A stretch of 64,000 nt of DNA from Neorhizobium galegae (GTDB lineage Bacteria; Pseudomonadota; Alphaproteobacteria; Rhizobiales; Rhizobiaceae): the NCBI RefSeq assembly GCF_017877055.1, contig NZ_JAGIPG010000007.1, forward strand, positions 1-64,000, given 5' to 3'. The stretch's first letter is position 1. Each line of letters begins with the position of its first letter. The notes below the pieces were generated by a model. It saw nothing but the letters and a program-made list of their open reading frames with translations, was not told the DNA's origin and searched no databases. Shown here piece after piece: positions 8,616 to 15,992 of the stretch. Made by a program: the position numbers and the translations under genes.

Positions 8616-8682
8616 TGGAACTTGTTTCATATGGAACTGATTCCAGTTTGTCAATTGCAGTGACATTGTGTTCCAATTGGAA
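8616..8682. promoter_or_regulatory. Divergent promoter region with three palindromic sites, likely IclR operators
   Basis: Between the alcohol dehydrogenase (minus) and the first IclR gene (plus) lie TGGAACTTGTTTCA (8616-8629), TGGAACTGATTCCA (8632-8645, a TGGAA-N4-TTCCA inverted repeat) and the perfect palindrome TTCCAATTGGAA (8671-8682). The first two share their left half and start 16 bp apart. IclR regulators typically bind short palindromes between divergent genes, so these are the natural operator candidates. Confidence 0.6.
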
Positions 8683-8695
8683 TAGGATTCATAAA

Positions 8696-9490
8696 ATGGC
8701 TGACCAGACACCGATGCTTCCACCCGACCGCGCGATTTCCATCATCGAGCTTTTGGCTCGCCACTCTTTCGGCCTGCCGCTTTCGGAAATCGCCGATCAA
8801 CTGGCTATTCCGCGAAGCGCAACGCATCGGCTGCTGGCCGACCTGAAAGAAGAAGGTTACGTCCGGCAGGATTACGATGGCGCCGCCTATCGGCTGACGG
8901 CCAAGCTCGTCGCCCTGGGCTACAGTTTTCTGTCTACCGCCGGCGTCTCCAATCAGCTTCAACCAATCATCGACAGGCTGGCGGAGCAGACGGGCGAACT
9001 GGTGGTCCTCGCCGTCGTCGAGCGGGGAAAGCTTCTTCGCCTGATCAAGGCGCAGGGCGCTCGTGGAGGCCTTCTCTACAATCCCGACGAGGGGCCGGAA
9101 GTGTATCTGGCGGCGACATCCAACGGTCACGCCTATCTTTCCACCTTGATGGAAGATGAGGCGATCCAGCTCGTTGCGAAACAGGGTTTTCAATCCGAAG
9201 GCGTCGGAAAGAACGCCCCCAAGGCATTCCGGCAGCTTTTCGAATATGTCGACCAGGCCCGAGAAACAGGTATCGCGCGTATCTTCGATGTCTGGGTCGA
9301 CGGCACGTCCGCCATGGCCGCGCCGGTTTTCCGCTCCGGCACGAAAACCGCAATCGGGACGATCAGCGTTGCCGGCCCGACAATACGCATGAACCATCAA
9401 CGCATGGATCAGTTCGTCGATCTGCTGAAGGCGGCATGCAGGGACGTCTCTGAAACCGGCTCCAGTCTTCCCATTTTCGAGCAGGCCTAG
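8696..9490 (+). CDS. IclR-family transcriptional regulator (first of a tandem pair)
   Basis: A 264-aa regulator. The N-terminal winged helix-turn-helix covers about residues 8-75 (ISIIELLARHSFGLPLSEIA, then DQLAIPRSATHRLLADLKEE). The C-terminal effector domain contains RGGLLYNPDEGPEVYLAATSNGHAYL and GTISVAGPTIRM, diagnostic for IclR ligand domains. ATG 8696 is the first in frame after the palindromic sites; AGGA lies just upstream. It is divergent from the dehydrogenase operon and followed after 3 bp by a paralogue, so the pair may act as a heteromer or sense two ligands. Confidence 0.92.
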   Translation: MADQTPMLPPDRAISIIELLARHSFGLPLSEIADQLAIPRSATHRLLADLKEEGYVRQDYDGAAYRLTAKLVALGYSFLSTAGVSNQLQPIIDRLAEQTGELVVLAVVERGKLLRLIKAQGARGGLLYNPDEGPEVYLAATSNGHAYLSTLMEDEAIQLVAKQGFQSEGVGKNAPKAFRQLFEYVDQARETGIARIFDVWVDGTSAMAAPVFRSGTKTAIGTISVAGPTIRMNHQRMDQFVDLLKAACRDVSETGSSLPIFEQA

Positions 9491-9493
9491 CCC

Positions 9494-10270
9494 ATGTCCA
9501 GCCGTAGCCGCGGTATCGCCATTCTCGAACTCCTGACCGGGCATCCCTGGGGTTTGAGCGTCACGGAAATTGCCGATCAGCTTGCGATCCCCGCCGCAGC
9601 AACGGTTCGCGTTCTGTCCAGTCTCGTCGCGTCCGGTTATGTGCATGGATCGGGCAAGGACGGACATTATCGTCTGAGCCCCAAACTGCCGGCGCTCGGC
9701 CTGGCCTTTCTCGGAGCGAGCGGCGTCACCGATCTCGTGCAGCCTATATTGGATGATCTGGCCAAGAAGACGGGAGAACTTGTCCGCATCGCGATCATTT
9801 CGACCGACAAACTGACCTGGGTCGCGAAATCGCAAGGGGCACGCAGCGGACTGCTCTACGATCCCGAAGCGGCCGCAGACGTGTATCTTCCGGCAAGCGC
9901 CAACGGGCAGGCATGGTTGTGCTGCCTGCCGGATGCCGAAATCAGGCGGCTTGTAAACGACCATGATATCAACCGGCCGGGCTTCGGTTCTGGAGCCCCC
10001 CAAACCTTTGCCGAATTGATGAAGGCAATCGAGATCGCGCGGCAACAGGGCTATGCCAGCGTTCGCGACAGCTACGCGGTTGGGACGTCCGCCATGGCTA
10101 TCCCCATCATGCGCCGGGCGACCAGGCGGCCAATCGGAACGCTGAGTGTAGCGGGACCGACTATGCGGATGACCGAGGCCCGGATGAGGGAAATCTTTCC
10201 CTGGCTGCAATCGAGCGCCAAGGAGCTTGAGGCGGCAAGCGGCTCCTCGCCGCTTTTTGCCGTGCAATGA
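9494..10270 (+). CDS. IclR-family transcriptional regulator (second of a tandem pair)
   Basis: A 258-aa paralogue of the preceding gene. The same layout is seen: helix-turn-helix GIAILELLTGHPWGLSVTEI with IADQLAIPAAATVRVLSSL, then an effector domain with RSGLLYDPEAAADVYLPASA and GTLSVAGPTMRMTEARMREI. Large stretches match the first regulator residue for residue (for example IADQLAIP, GTSAMA, SVAGPT), so the pair arose by tandem duplication. Three bases separate the genes, implying co-translation. Its target may be the same divergent operon. Confidence 0.92.
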   Translation: MSSRSRGIAILELLTGHPWGLSVTEIADQLAIPAAATVRVLSSLVASGYVHGSGKDGHYRLSPKLPALGLAFLGASGVTDLVQPILDDLAKKTGELVRIAIISTDKLTWVAKSQGARSGLLYDPEAAADVYLPASANGQAWLCCLPDAEIRRLVNDHDINRPGFGSGAPQTFAELMKAIEIARQQGYASVRDSYAVGTSAMAIPIMRRATRRPIGTLSVAGPTMRMTEARMREIFPWLQSSAKELEAASGSSPLFAVQ

Positions 10271-10436
10271 TGCGGTCTTCTCGTCATCGATTATGCCGAC
10301 GATCACCGGCAACACCAATACGCCGACGGCGATGATCGCGATGAAAGGTGCTGCAATGCTGCTTGAGGATGCACGCCATTAGCCAAGCACGGCCTTTCGT
10401 TCCGCTATTGTCACCGGACAAAGAAACTGACATCAT
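10271..10436. other. Gene-free stretch upstream of the amiC leader
   Basis: No start with family support was found. The reverse strand from about 10345 to 10270 reads as a short hydrophobic stretch (FIAIIAVGVLVLPVIVGIID), possibly the tail of a lost membrane protein, but there is too little to name. The amiC promoter should lie in or near this segment; I could not pick out a convincing -35/-10 pair. Confidence 0.35.
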
Positions 10437-10486
10437 CAATGGAAGGCCCCCAATGGGTCGCTGATATTCCATGAGCAGGGTAGCTC
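10437..10486 (+). promoter_or_regulatory. Candidate ANTAR (AmiR) target hairpins in the amiC leader
   Basis: A hairpin GAGC-AGGGTA-GCTC (10473-10486) has exactly six loop bases with A at loop position 1 and G at position 4, the hallmark of ANTAR-binding hexaloops. Its 3' arm is also the 5' arm of the following terminator, so the two folds exclude each other. Upstream, CAATGG...CCAATG (10437-10455) can form a second hairpin with one A-A mismatch and a seven-base loop AAGGCCC (also A1, G4). That one is less certain because the usual loop is six bases. Confidence 0.5.
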
Positions 10487-10521
10487 TCGACCGGAAACGG
10501 GCGGGAGCTTTTTTATTTTTT
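10482..10521 (+). terminator. Intrinsic terminator just before amiC, probably an attenuator
   Basis: AGCTCTCGACC pairs with GGGCGGGAGCT across a short loop (10482-10510, one mismatch and one G-T pair), followed by a T-rich run to 10521. The amiC start codon is only 8 bp further. A terminator in that position has no sense unless it is regulated; AmiR-type antitermination is the obvious explanation given the ANTAR gene two genes downstream. Confidence 0.78.
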
Positions 10522-10528
10522 GGTGGCG

Positions 10529-11680
10529 ATGATGAATTCAGAAAGCTGGCGGGTCGGTGTGCTGTTCTCCGAAACGGGTGTGACCGGAGCCGTGGAAAAA
10601 ACCCAGAGGGCCGCGAGCTTGCTGGCGATCGACGAAATCAATGCGGCGGGCGGCGTGCTCGGCCGGGCGATCGAGCCCGTTGCCTACGATCCGCAATCGA
10701 CTCCTAATCTCTACAAGGAGCTCGCGGTCAGGCTTTGCGACGAAGATCGGGTCCGGGTCGTTTTCGGTTGCCATATGTCGAGCACCCGCAAAGCCGTTCT
10801 GCCCGTCATCGAGGCCCGTGACGCGCTGCTGTTCTACCCGACACTGTACGAGGGCTTCGAATACTCCCGGCACTGCATCTATACGGGTGCTGCCCCCAAT
10901 CAAAACTCCGTTCAACTCGTCGATTTCCTGACCAAGCATTATGGAAAACGGGTTTTCCTTGTGGGTTCGAACTACGTCTATCCTTATGAATCCAACCGGA
11001 CGATCAGCGACCTCTTTCTTCAAGTGGGGGGACAGGTACTGGACGAGATGTATGTTCCGCTGAACCTCAAAACCGAGGACGTCGCCAAGATCATCCGGCA
11101 TATTCGCGCGGCACAGCCGGATGTCATCTATTCGACGATCGTCGGCGACGGTATCATTCCCTTCTATACGGCGTTCAAGGAGGCGGGATTCGATGCAGCG
11201 ACGATGCCGATCGCGAGCCAATCGACAAGCGAGGCCGACGTTATCCGTATGCGACCGGAGGTGGCCGAGGGGCACATCACCGCAGCCCCCTTCTTCGCCT
11301 CTCTGGATACACCCCGCGCTCGCGCCTTCGTCTCGGCTTACCAACAGCGATACGGCCTGCAGATGCTGCCAACCGCTCCGGCCGAAGCGGCCTATTTCCA
11401 AGTCTATCTTTATGCGGCGGCTTTGCGGCGCGCCGGTGGCGATGGGCTTGAGCAGCTTCTGCCGGCCCTCTATGATGTCGAGTACGATGCCCCGCAGGGC
11501 GCCGTGAAGATAGACCGACTGACAAACCACACGCATCTGTGGCCAAGAGTGGCAAGGGTGAATGCGCAGGGCAACTACGACATCGTCTATGATCCGTCGC
11601 TGCGGGTGGCGCCAGATCCGTTCATGCGCGAATATCGCCCGGACTTGACGCAGGCTTTCCCACATCGTGTTCAGGTCTGA
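10529..11680 (+). CDS. amiC: AmiC-like cytoplasmic amide sensor
   Basis: A 383-aa protein with the type I periplasmic-binding-protein fold of AmiC/UrtA (VGVLFSETGVTGAVEKTQRA, AIDEINAAGGVLGR, FGCHMSSTRKAVLPV, GSNYVYPYESNR). It has no signal peptide, as in Pseudomonas AmiC, which stays in the cytoplasm, binds small amides and holds AmiR inactive. Two adjacent ATGs (10529 and 10532) follow a GGTGG sequence; I use the first. The ANTAR gene follows after 12 bp. The protein is clearly related to the exported binding protein encoded at 12553-13803. The inducing ligand here is unknown; an amide, urea derivative or nitrile product is likely. Confidence 0.85.
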   Translation: MMNSESWRVGVLFSETGVTGAVEKTQRAASLLAIDEINAAGGVLGRAIEPVAYDPQSTPNLYKELAVRLCDEDRVRVVFGCHMSSTRKAVLPVIEARDALLFYPTLYEGFEYSRHCIYTGAAPNQNSVQLVDFLTKHYGKRVFLVGSNYVYPYESNRTISDLFLQVGGQVLDEMYVPLNLKTEDVAKIIRHIRAAQPDVIYSTIVGDGIIPFYTAFKEAGFDAATMPIASQSTSEADVIRMRPEVAEGHITAAPFFASLDTPRARAFVSAYQQRYGLQMLPTAPAEAAYFQVYLYAAALRRAGGDGLEQLLPALYDVEYDAPQGAVKIDRLTNHTHLWPRVARVNAQGNYDIVYDPSLRVAPDPFMREYRPDLTQAFPHRVQV

Positions 11681-11692
11681 GAAGGAGCGACG

Positions 11693-12301
11693 ATGTCTTT
11701 CGCCCTTCTCAGAGATTTGCGGGATCTTAAGGTTCTGGTCATCCATCCCCGGACATCAGAAGGAGAGTTTCTCGTCGATCACCTGCGCCGTATCGGTTGT
11801 ACAGTCAGTTGCCTCTGGCCAGTGCCTGCCGAGTTGCCACACGGCACGGATGTCGTCTTCCTTGCAATGGAAGATGAAGCGCGACCGGAAACCGAACGCT
11901 TACTGAAGTCTTTCCCCAATCCTGCCCCGACCATGCTCGCCATCGTCGGTTACGAAAACCCCTCGACGTTGCAGATCGTTCTGGAAAGCGGCGCGCTCGC
12001 CATTGTCGAAAGACCGATCAAACCGTTCGGCCTGCTGACCAATCTCGCCATCGCCCGCAGTCTATGGTTGGAGCGCCAAAAGCTCGTCAAGGAAGCGCGC
12101 AAATATAAGCGCAAGGTACTGGGAGACCAGAAGCTTGCTCGAGCCAAGGCCATTCTGATGGCCAATCGCGGCACCAGCGAGAATGAGGCGTATCGTGAAA
12201 TGCGCGAACAGGCGATGGCTCGGCGCGTGCCGATCGATGAAATCGCCAATTCGATTATCAACGCCGAACAGCTCTTGCGCCCGCCCCAAAAACATGATTA
12301 G
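11693..12301 (+). CDS. amiR: AmiR-like ANTAR transcription antiterminator
   Basis: A 202-aa protein. The N-terminal half is a receiver-like domain lacking the usual phosphoacceptor setting (LKVLVIHPRTSEGEFLVDHL), then a coiled-coil linker (residues about 120-145) and a C-terminal ANTAR RNA-binding bundle with the conserved pattern ARAKAILMANRGTSENEAYR, then EMREQAMARRVPIDEIANSI. This matches the AmiR/NasR architecture. It should bind hexaloop hairpins in nascent leader RNA and prevent terminator formation. GAAGGAG precedes the ATG. Terminator-bearing leaders occur both before amiC and directly after this gene. Confidence 0.9.
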   Translation: MSFALLRDLRDLKVLVIHPRTSEGEFLVDHLRRIGCTVSCLWPVPAELPHGTDVVFLAMEDEARPETERLLKSFPNPAPTMLAIVGYENPSTLQIVLESGALAIVERPIKPFGLLTNLAIARSLWLERQKLVKEARKYKRKVLGDQKLARAKAILMANRGTSENEAYREMREQAMARRVPIDEIANSIINAEQLLRPPQKHD

Positions 12302-12329
12302 TTTTTTACGTGTTTCAAATAAACACCTT

Positions 12330-12409
12330 CGGCACATCCCTTCGTTTCGCGAAGCCATGTGCCGCTGTTGCACGCGGCGTAGCCGTGATGCGGTGATGGC
12401 AAAGGTGCC
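12330..12409 (+). promoter_or_regulatory. Structured leader of the amide transporter operon (candidate ANTAR target)
   Basis: After amiR the RNA can form a long hairpin (12330-12364): arms CGGCACAT/ATGTGCCG, a CC/CC internal loop and an inner CTTCG/CGAAG stem. A competing stem GCCGC/GCGGC (12361-12378) shares bases 12361-12364 with it. Next, GGC-AAAGGT-GCC (12398-12409) is a six-base loop with A1 and G4, as expected for an ANTAR hexaloop, and its 3' arm overlaps the terminator's 5' arm. The stem is only 3 bp and I found no clear partner hexaloop. Confidence 0.45.
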
Positions 12410-12440
12410 CGCAGGCCGTGACAAGCCTCGCGGGTTTTTT
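12408..12440 (+). terminator. Intrinsic terminator in the transporter operon leader, probable attenuator
   Basis: CCCGCAGGC (12408-12416) pairs with GCCTCGCGGG (12425-12434) with one bulged C, followed by six T (12435-12440). It stands between amiR and the binding-protein gene, 112 bp before its start. Either it ends the amiCR message or it is an AmiR-controlled attenuator for the downstream seven genes; the overlapping hexaloop hairpin favours the second. Confidence 0.82.
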
Positions 12441-12552
12441 GTTGTCTGCTGACAATGACGTCAGCCTTCCAAGCAATTTTTTCGGCACGAAAGCCTCGCC
12501 GTTGGGCCAGGCGGTGCCGCCGCGTGCGCCAATCAAAAAAAGGGGAACCAAG

Positions 12553-13803
12553 ATGGTGTTCAACAGACGTGAATTTCTGAAAACCGCAGCCACCGCTTCC
12601 GCCGCACTCGCCCTGCCGGCTCTGGGCAGCCGGGCCTTTGCAGCCGATGCCATCAAGGTCGGTGCTCTCTACTCCCAGACGGGTGGGCTTTCTGTCGCCG
12701 AGAAGCTTCTGGCCAACGGTGTCATGATGGCCGTGGCCGAAATCAACGCGGCCGGCGGCGTTCTCGGCCGCCCGGTCGAGGTTGTCGTCGAAGACGGTGC
12801 TTCCGATCCGAAGACCTTCAGCGAAAAGGCTTCGAAGCTGATCCTCAAGGACAAGATTTCCACCGTGTTCGGCTGCCACACGTCTGCCAGCCGCAAGGCC
12901 GTGCTGCCGATCTTCGAACGACGCGGCGCGATGCTGTTCTACCAGACGCACTACGAAGGCTTCGAGTGCTCGCGCAACGTCGTCTATTCCGGCGCCGTTC
13001 CGAACCAGCAACTCTCCAACTACATTCCCTGGATCGTAGAAAAACTGGGCAAGAAGAAATTCTTCATCGTCGGCTCGAACTATGTCTATCCGCGCGAGAT
13101 GGCCAAGGTTTCCAAGAAACTGATCGAGGCGGCCGGCGCAAAATGGGTAGCGGACGAATATCTGGAGCTTGGCCACTCGGAATGGGCCGTCATGGTCAGC
13201 AAGATCAAGGAATCCGGCGCGGACGTGGTTCTGTCCAACGTGGTCGGCGACTCGATCATCGCCTTCTACCGCGAGTTCAAGAACCAGGGCCTCTCGCAGG
13301 AGGTTATCCCGATCTGCGCGACAGTCACGTCTGAAATCGAGATCGCGGCCATGGGCGCCGAATATGCGGCAGGCAGCTACACCTCGTTCCCCTATTTCAT
13401 GTCGATCGAAACGCCAGCGAACAAGAGTTTCATCGACCGCTTCAGGACGTTCGTCAACGATCCGAAAGCCGTGACATACCATTCGCTCGAGGCCGCCTAT
13501 TTCCAGGTATTTCTGTGGAAGCAGGCGGTCGAGAAATCCGGTGATCTGTCAGCCGACGCGATCCGGGCCGGCATTCGCGGCCAGACCTATGACGCGCCTG
13601 GTGGCAAGGTGACCACCGACCCCGACAACCTGCATTGCTGGCTGACGCCACGCATCGGGCAATGGCAGCCGAACGGCCAGAGCAAGGTGGTCAACGCCTA
13701 CCCGGCGCCGATCAAGCCGCTGCCCTATTCGGCCTATGGCGAGACGGAAAGCAATCTGTTCTGCACCGGCAACGGTCTCGACGCAGCAAAGCTCAAAGGC
13801 TGA
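12553..13803 (+). CDS. Amide/urea ABC transporter substrate-binding protein (Tat signal)
   Basis: A 416-aa exported protein of the UrtA/FmdD/AmiC family. The N-terminus NRREFLKTAATASAALALPA ending in SRAFA is a twin-arginine signal with an AxA cleavage site near residue 28. The mature part repeats the AmiC-like blocks: VGALYSQTGG, AEINAAGGVLGR, FGCHTSASRKAVLPI, HYEGFECSRN, GSNYVYPREM. It should present a small amide or urea-like solute to the permeases downstream. ATG 12553 is preceded by AGGGGAACC. It is related to the cytoplasmic sensor AmiC at 10529, so the cell has an exported and a cytosolic version of the same receptor. Confidence 0.9.
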   Translation: MVFNRREFLKTAATASAALALPALGSRAFAADAIKVGALYSQTGGLSVAEKLLANGVMMAVAEINAAGGVLGRPVEVVVEDGASDPKTFSEKASKLILKDKISTVFGCHTSASRKAVLPIFERRGAMLFYQTHYEGFECSRNVVYSGAVPNQQLSNYIPWIVEKLGKKKFFIVGSNYVYPREMAKVSKKLIEAAGAKWVADEYLELGHSEWAVMVSKIKESGADVVLSNVVGDSIIAFYREFKNQGLSQEVIPICATVTSEIEIAAMGAEYAAGSYTSFPYFMSIETPANKSFIDRFRTFVNDPKAVTYHSLEAAYFQVFLWKQAVEKSGDLSADAIRAGIRGQTYDAPGGKVTTDPDNLHCWLTPRIGQWQPNGQSKVVNAYPAPIKPLPYSAYGETESNLFCTGNGLDAAKLKG

Positions 13804-13817
13804 CCCCTCCCCGCGTC

Positions 13818-13843
13818 GTCCCGCCATCCATGCGTGGCGGGAC
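13818..13843 (+). repeat. Strong intercistronic hairpin after the binding-protein gene
   Basis: GTCCCGCCA and TGGCGGGAC form a perfect 9-bp stem with an 8-base loop, 15 bp after the binding-protein stop. No T run follows, so it is not a classical terminator. Hairpins in this place commonly protect the upstream message and raise binding-protein yield over permease yield. Confidence 0.65.
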
Positions 13844-13956
13844 CATGTCTCGGCAGGCGGATCTGTGCTTTTCCTCTGCGCGGCGCCAACCCGCTTTCGG
13901 GATTGGCAAGGAGCAAGAAAAAAGTCTGGCCTGCCCTTCTCATGAACGGTGGCGTT

Positions 13957-14850
13957 ATGCTCGACATTCTCTTTATCGGCCTCAGTCTCGGCTCGATCCT
14001 TCTTCTGGTGGCACTCGGCCTCGCCATCACCTACGGCGCCATGGGCGTCATTAACATGGCCCACGGCGAAATGGTGATGATCGGCGCCTACGTCGCCGTC
14101 CTCTCGGGCATTTGGCTGAAAACAAGCCTTCTGCTCGCAATACCGCTGGCTTTCGTCGTGACGGCGTTGCTCGGCCTGATGATCGAACGGGTGGTCGTGC
14201 GGCGGCTCTACGGCCGCCTGCTGGACACGCTTCTCGCCACATGGGGCATCGCCATCCTTTTGCAGCAAGCCGTAAGGCTCGAATTCGGCCTGTCGTTTTT
14301 CGGAATTCATATCCAAGGCCTTGGAGTCGGACTGCAAAACGTCGCGGTACCTTCGTATCTGCAAGGCACGTTCAGGCTCGCCGGTGCGGACATCAACGCT
14401 TATCGCACCTTCACCATCGCGGTTACCGCCGCGCTAACGCTGGCGACATGGTTCATTCTCTACCGGACGGCGGCCGGCATGCAGGTTCGCGCCATCATCC
14501 GGAACCCGAAAATGGCGGCAGCCTGTGGCATCGACGTGAAACGCGTCAACGCCGTGACCTTTGCCTTCGGTTCCGGCCTTGCCGGCGTCGCGGGCGTCAT
14601 GATGTCCGGCTTCAAGACCGTTTTTCCCGACATGGGCACGACGATGGTCGTTGACGGCTTCATGGTCGTGGTTACAGGCGGGGTCGGCAGCCTTTTCGGC
14701 ACAATCCTGTCTTCAGGGCTTCTGGGCGAAATCAATGCACTGGTGGCCATCGGGACGAACGACATTCTGGCGCGCGCCGTCGTTTTCGGGGTCGTCATCC
14801 TGGTCATTCTCGTCAAGCCCAGCGGGCTGTTCTCGTTCAAGGGACGCTGA
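13957..14850 (+). CDS. Amide/urea ABC transporter permease (LivH/UrtB family)
   Basis: A 297-aa inner-membrane permease with about eight helices. The start MLDILFIGLSLGSILLLVAL and the motif YGAMGVINMAHGEMVMIGAY are diagnostic for LivH/UrtB. I chose ATG 13957, which has GGTGG four bases upstream and the usual UrtB N-terminus; ATG 13942 is in frame but lacks a ribosome site. It should pair with the next permease, one base downstream of its stop. Confidence 0.9.
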   Translation: MLDILFIGLSLGSILLLVALGLAITYGAMGVINMAHGEMVMIGAYVAVLSGIWLKTSLLLAIPLAFVVTALLGLMIERVVVRRLYGRLLDTLLATWGIAILLQQAVRLEFGLSFFGIHIQGLGVGLQNVAVPSYLQGTFRLAGADINAYRTFTIAVTAALTLATWFILYRTAAGMQVRAIIRNPKMAAACGIDVKRVNAVTFAFGSGLAGVAGVMMSGFKTVFPDMGTTMVVDGFMVVVTGGVGSLFGTILSSGLLGEINALVAIGTNDILARAVVFGVVILVILVKPSGLFSFKGR

Positions 14851-14851
14851 C

Positions 14852-15991
14852 ATGAGCATCGAACGAAAATTCCAGATCGCCGCCTACGTGATTTTTATCT
14901 CGCTGATCTTTGCAGCGCCCGTTATCGGCGACGAATTCTGGCTGAACCGCATTTCGAAATATCTTGTCTACGGGATGCTCGGCGTCGCCATCGCGCTCAC
15001 ATGGGGCTATGCGGGCATTCTCAATCTCGGCCAGGGGCTGTTTTTCGGCGTGGGCGCTTACATGCTTGCCATGTCGCTGAAGCTGTCGAGCCTGACCAGT
15101 CTCCAACAGGGCTCCGACAAGCCGGTTCCTGATTTCATGCTCTGGAATGCCGAGCCCGGCGCCCCGACGGAACTTTGCTGCATCAACAAGGGCTCCTTCC
15201 TCTGGCTTCCCTTTCAAAGCCAGTCGGTGGGCCTGGTGCTCGGTCTGGTGCTTCCCGTGGTGATTGCCGGCGCACTCGGCATGCTGGTTTTCCGCAAGCG
15301 CATTTCCGGCGTGTTCGTCTCGATCATCACGCTGGCGCTTGTTCTGCTCGTGCGTCTCGTCATGGTCGATGCGCAACCGGTGACAAACGGCTTCAACGGC
15401 CTGACGGATCTTGGCTGGCTGACGATCGGCGGGATCGAATTCGACCCCTATAGCCGGGCGACCTATTATCTGTGCGCCGCATGCCTGTCGCTGACACTCA
15501 TCGGTGCCCGTCTTATCGTGGAAACCCGTGCGGGTATGATCCTGCAAGCGATCCGCGACGATCATGTCCGCGCCCGCTATCTCGGCTTCGACGTCTCGCT
15601 CTACCAGGTGTTCTTCTTTGTCATTTCAGCGGGGATCGCCGGCGTTGCCGGCATGCTCTACGTGGTCGTTGCGGAGTTTGCTTCTCCGACATTCATGGAT
15701 CTGTCCTTCTCTGTGACGATGGTTGTCTGGGCTGCCGTCGGCGGGCGCTCCTCCCTGCTCGGCGCCTGCATCGGCGCCATCCTGATCAATATAATCGAGG
15801 CCGAAGTCAGCGAGACCGAAGCGCTTGTCGAGGCGTGGAAGGCGATCATCGGCCTGATCTTCGTGCTGGTCGTCCTGTTCATGCCGCGCGGACTTGGCGG
15901 CGCCGCGCATGACGTGGTGCGGTGGTTCGTCCGCAAACCAAAACCCGGTCAACCCTTCCCGGCCTTGCCGCAGCAAAGCGAGGTATTGTGA
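14852..15991 (+). CDS. Amide/urea ABC transporter permease (LivM/UrtC family)
   Basis: A 379-aa permease. It contains the LivM/UrtC signature WGYAGILNLGQGLFFGVGAY and the EAA-like loop IRDDHVRARYLGFDVSLYQV. A long periplasmic loop (about residues 85-115, with PDFMLWNAEPGAPTELCCIN) is typical for UrtC. It starts one base after the previous stop and ends one base before the first ATPase start. Confidence 0.92.
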   Translation: MSIERKFQIAAYVIFISLIFAAPVIGDEFWLNRISKYLVYGMLGVAIALTWGYAGILNLGQGLFFGVGAYMLAMSLKLSSLTSLQQGSDKPVPDFMLWNAEPGAPTELCCINKGSFLWLPFQSQSVGLVLGLVLPVVIAGALGMLVFRKRISGVFVSIITLALVLLVRLVMVDAQPVTNGFNGLTDLGWLTIGGIEFDPYSRATYYLCAACLSLTLIGARLIVETRAGMILQAIRDDHVRARYLGFDVSLYQVFFFVISAGIAGVAGMLYVVVAEFASPTFMDLSFSVTMVVWAAVGGRSSLLGACIGAILINIIEAEVSETEALVEAWKAIIGLIFVLVVLFMPRGLGGAAHDVVRWFVRKPKPGQPFPALPQQSEVL

Positions 15992-15992
15992 C

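Noticed and set aside
8651..10318. Long minus-strand open frame (555 codons) opposite both IclR genes
   Set aside because: Exact mirror of two IclR genes with strong family motifs; no recognisable domain on the minus strand.
10271..10345. Hydrophobic minus-strand stretch that might be the end of a transporter gene
   Set aside because: Only about 20 residues of hydrophobic sequence, no motif and no upstream coding region; not enough for a pseudogene call.
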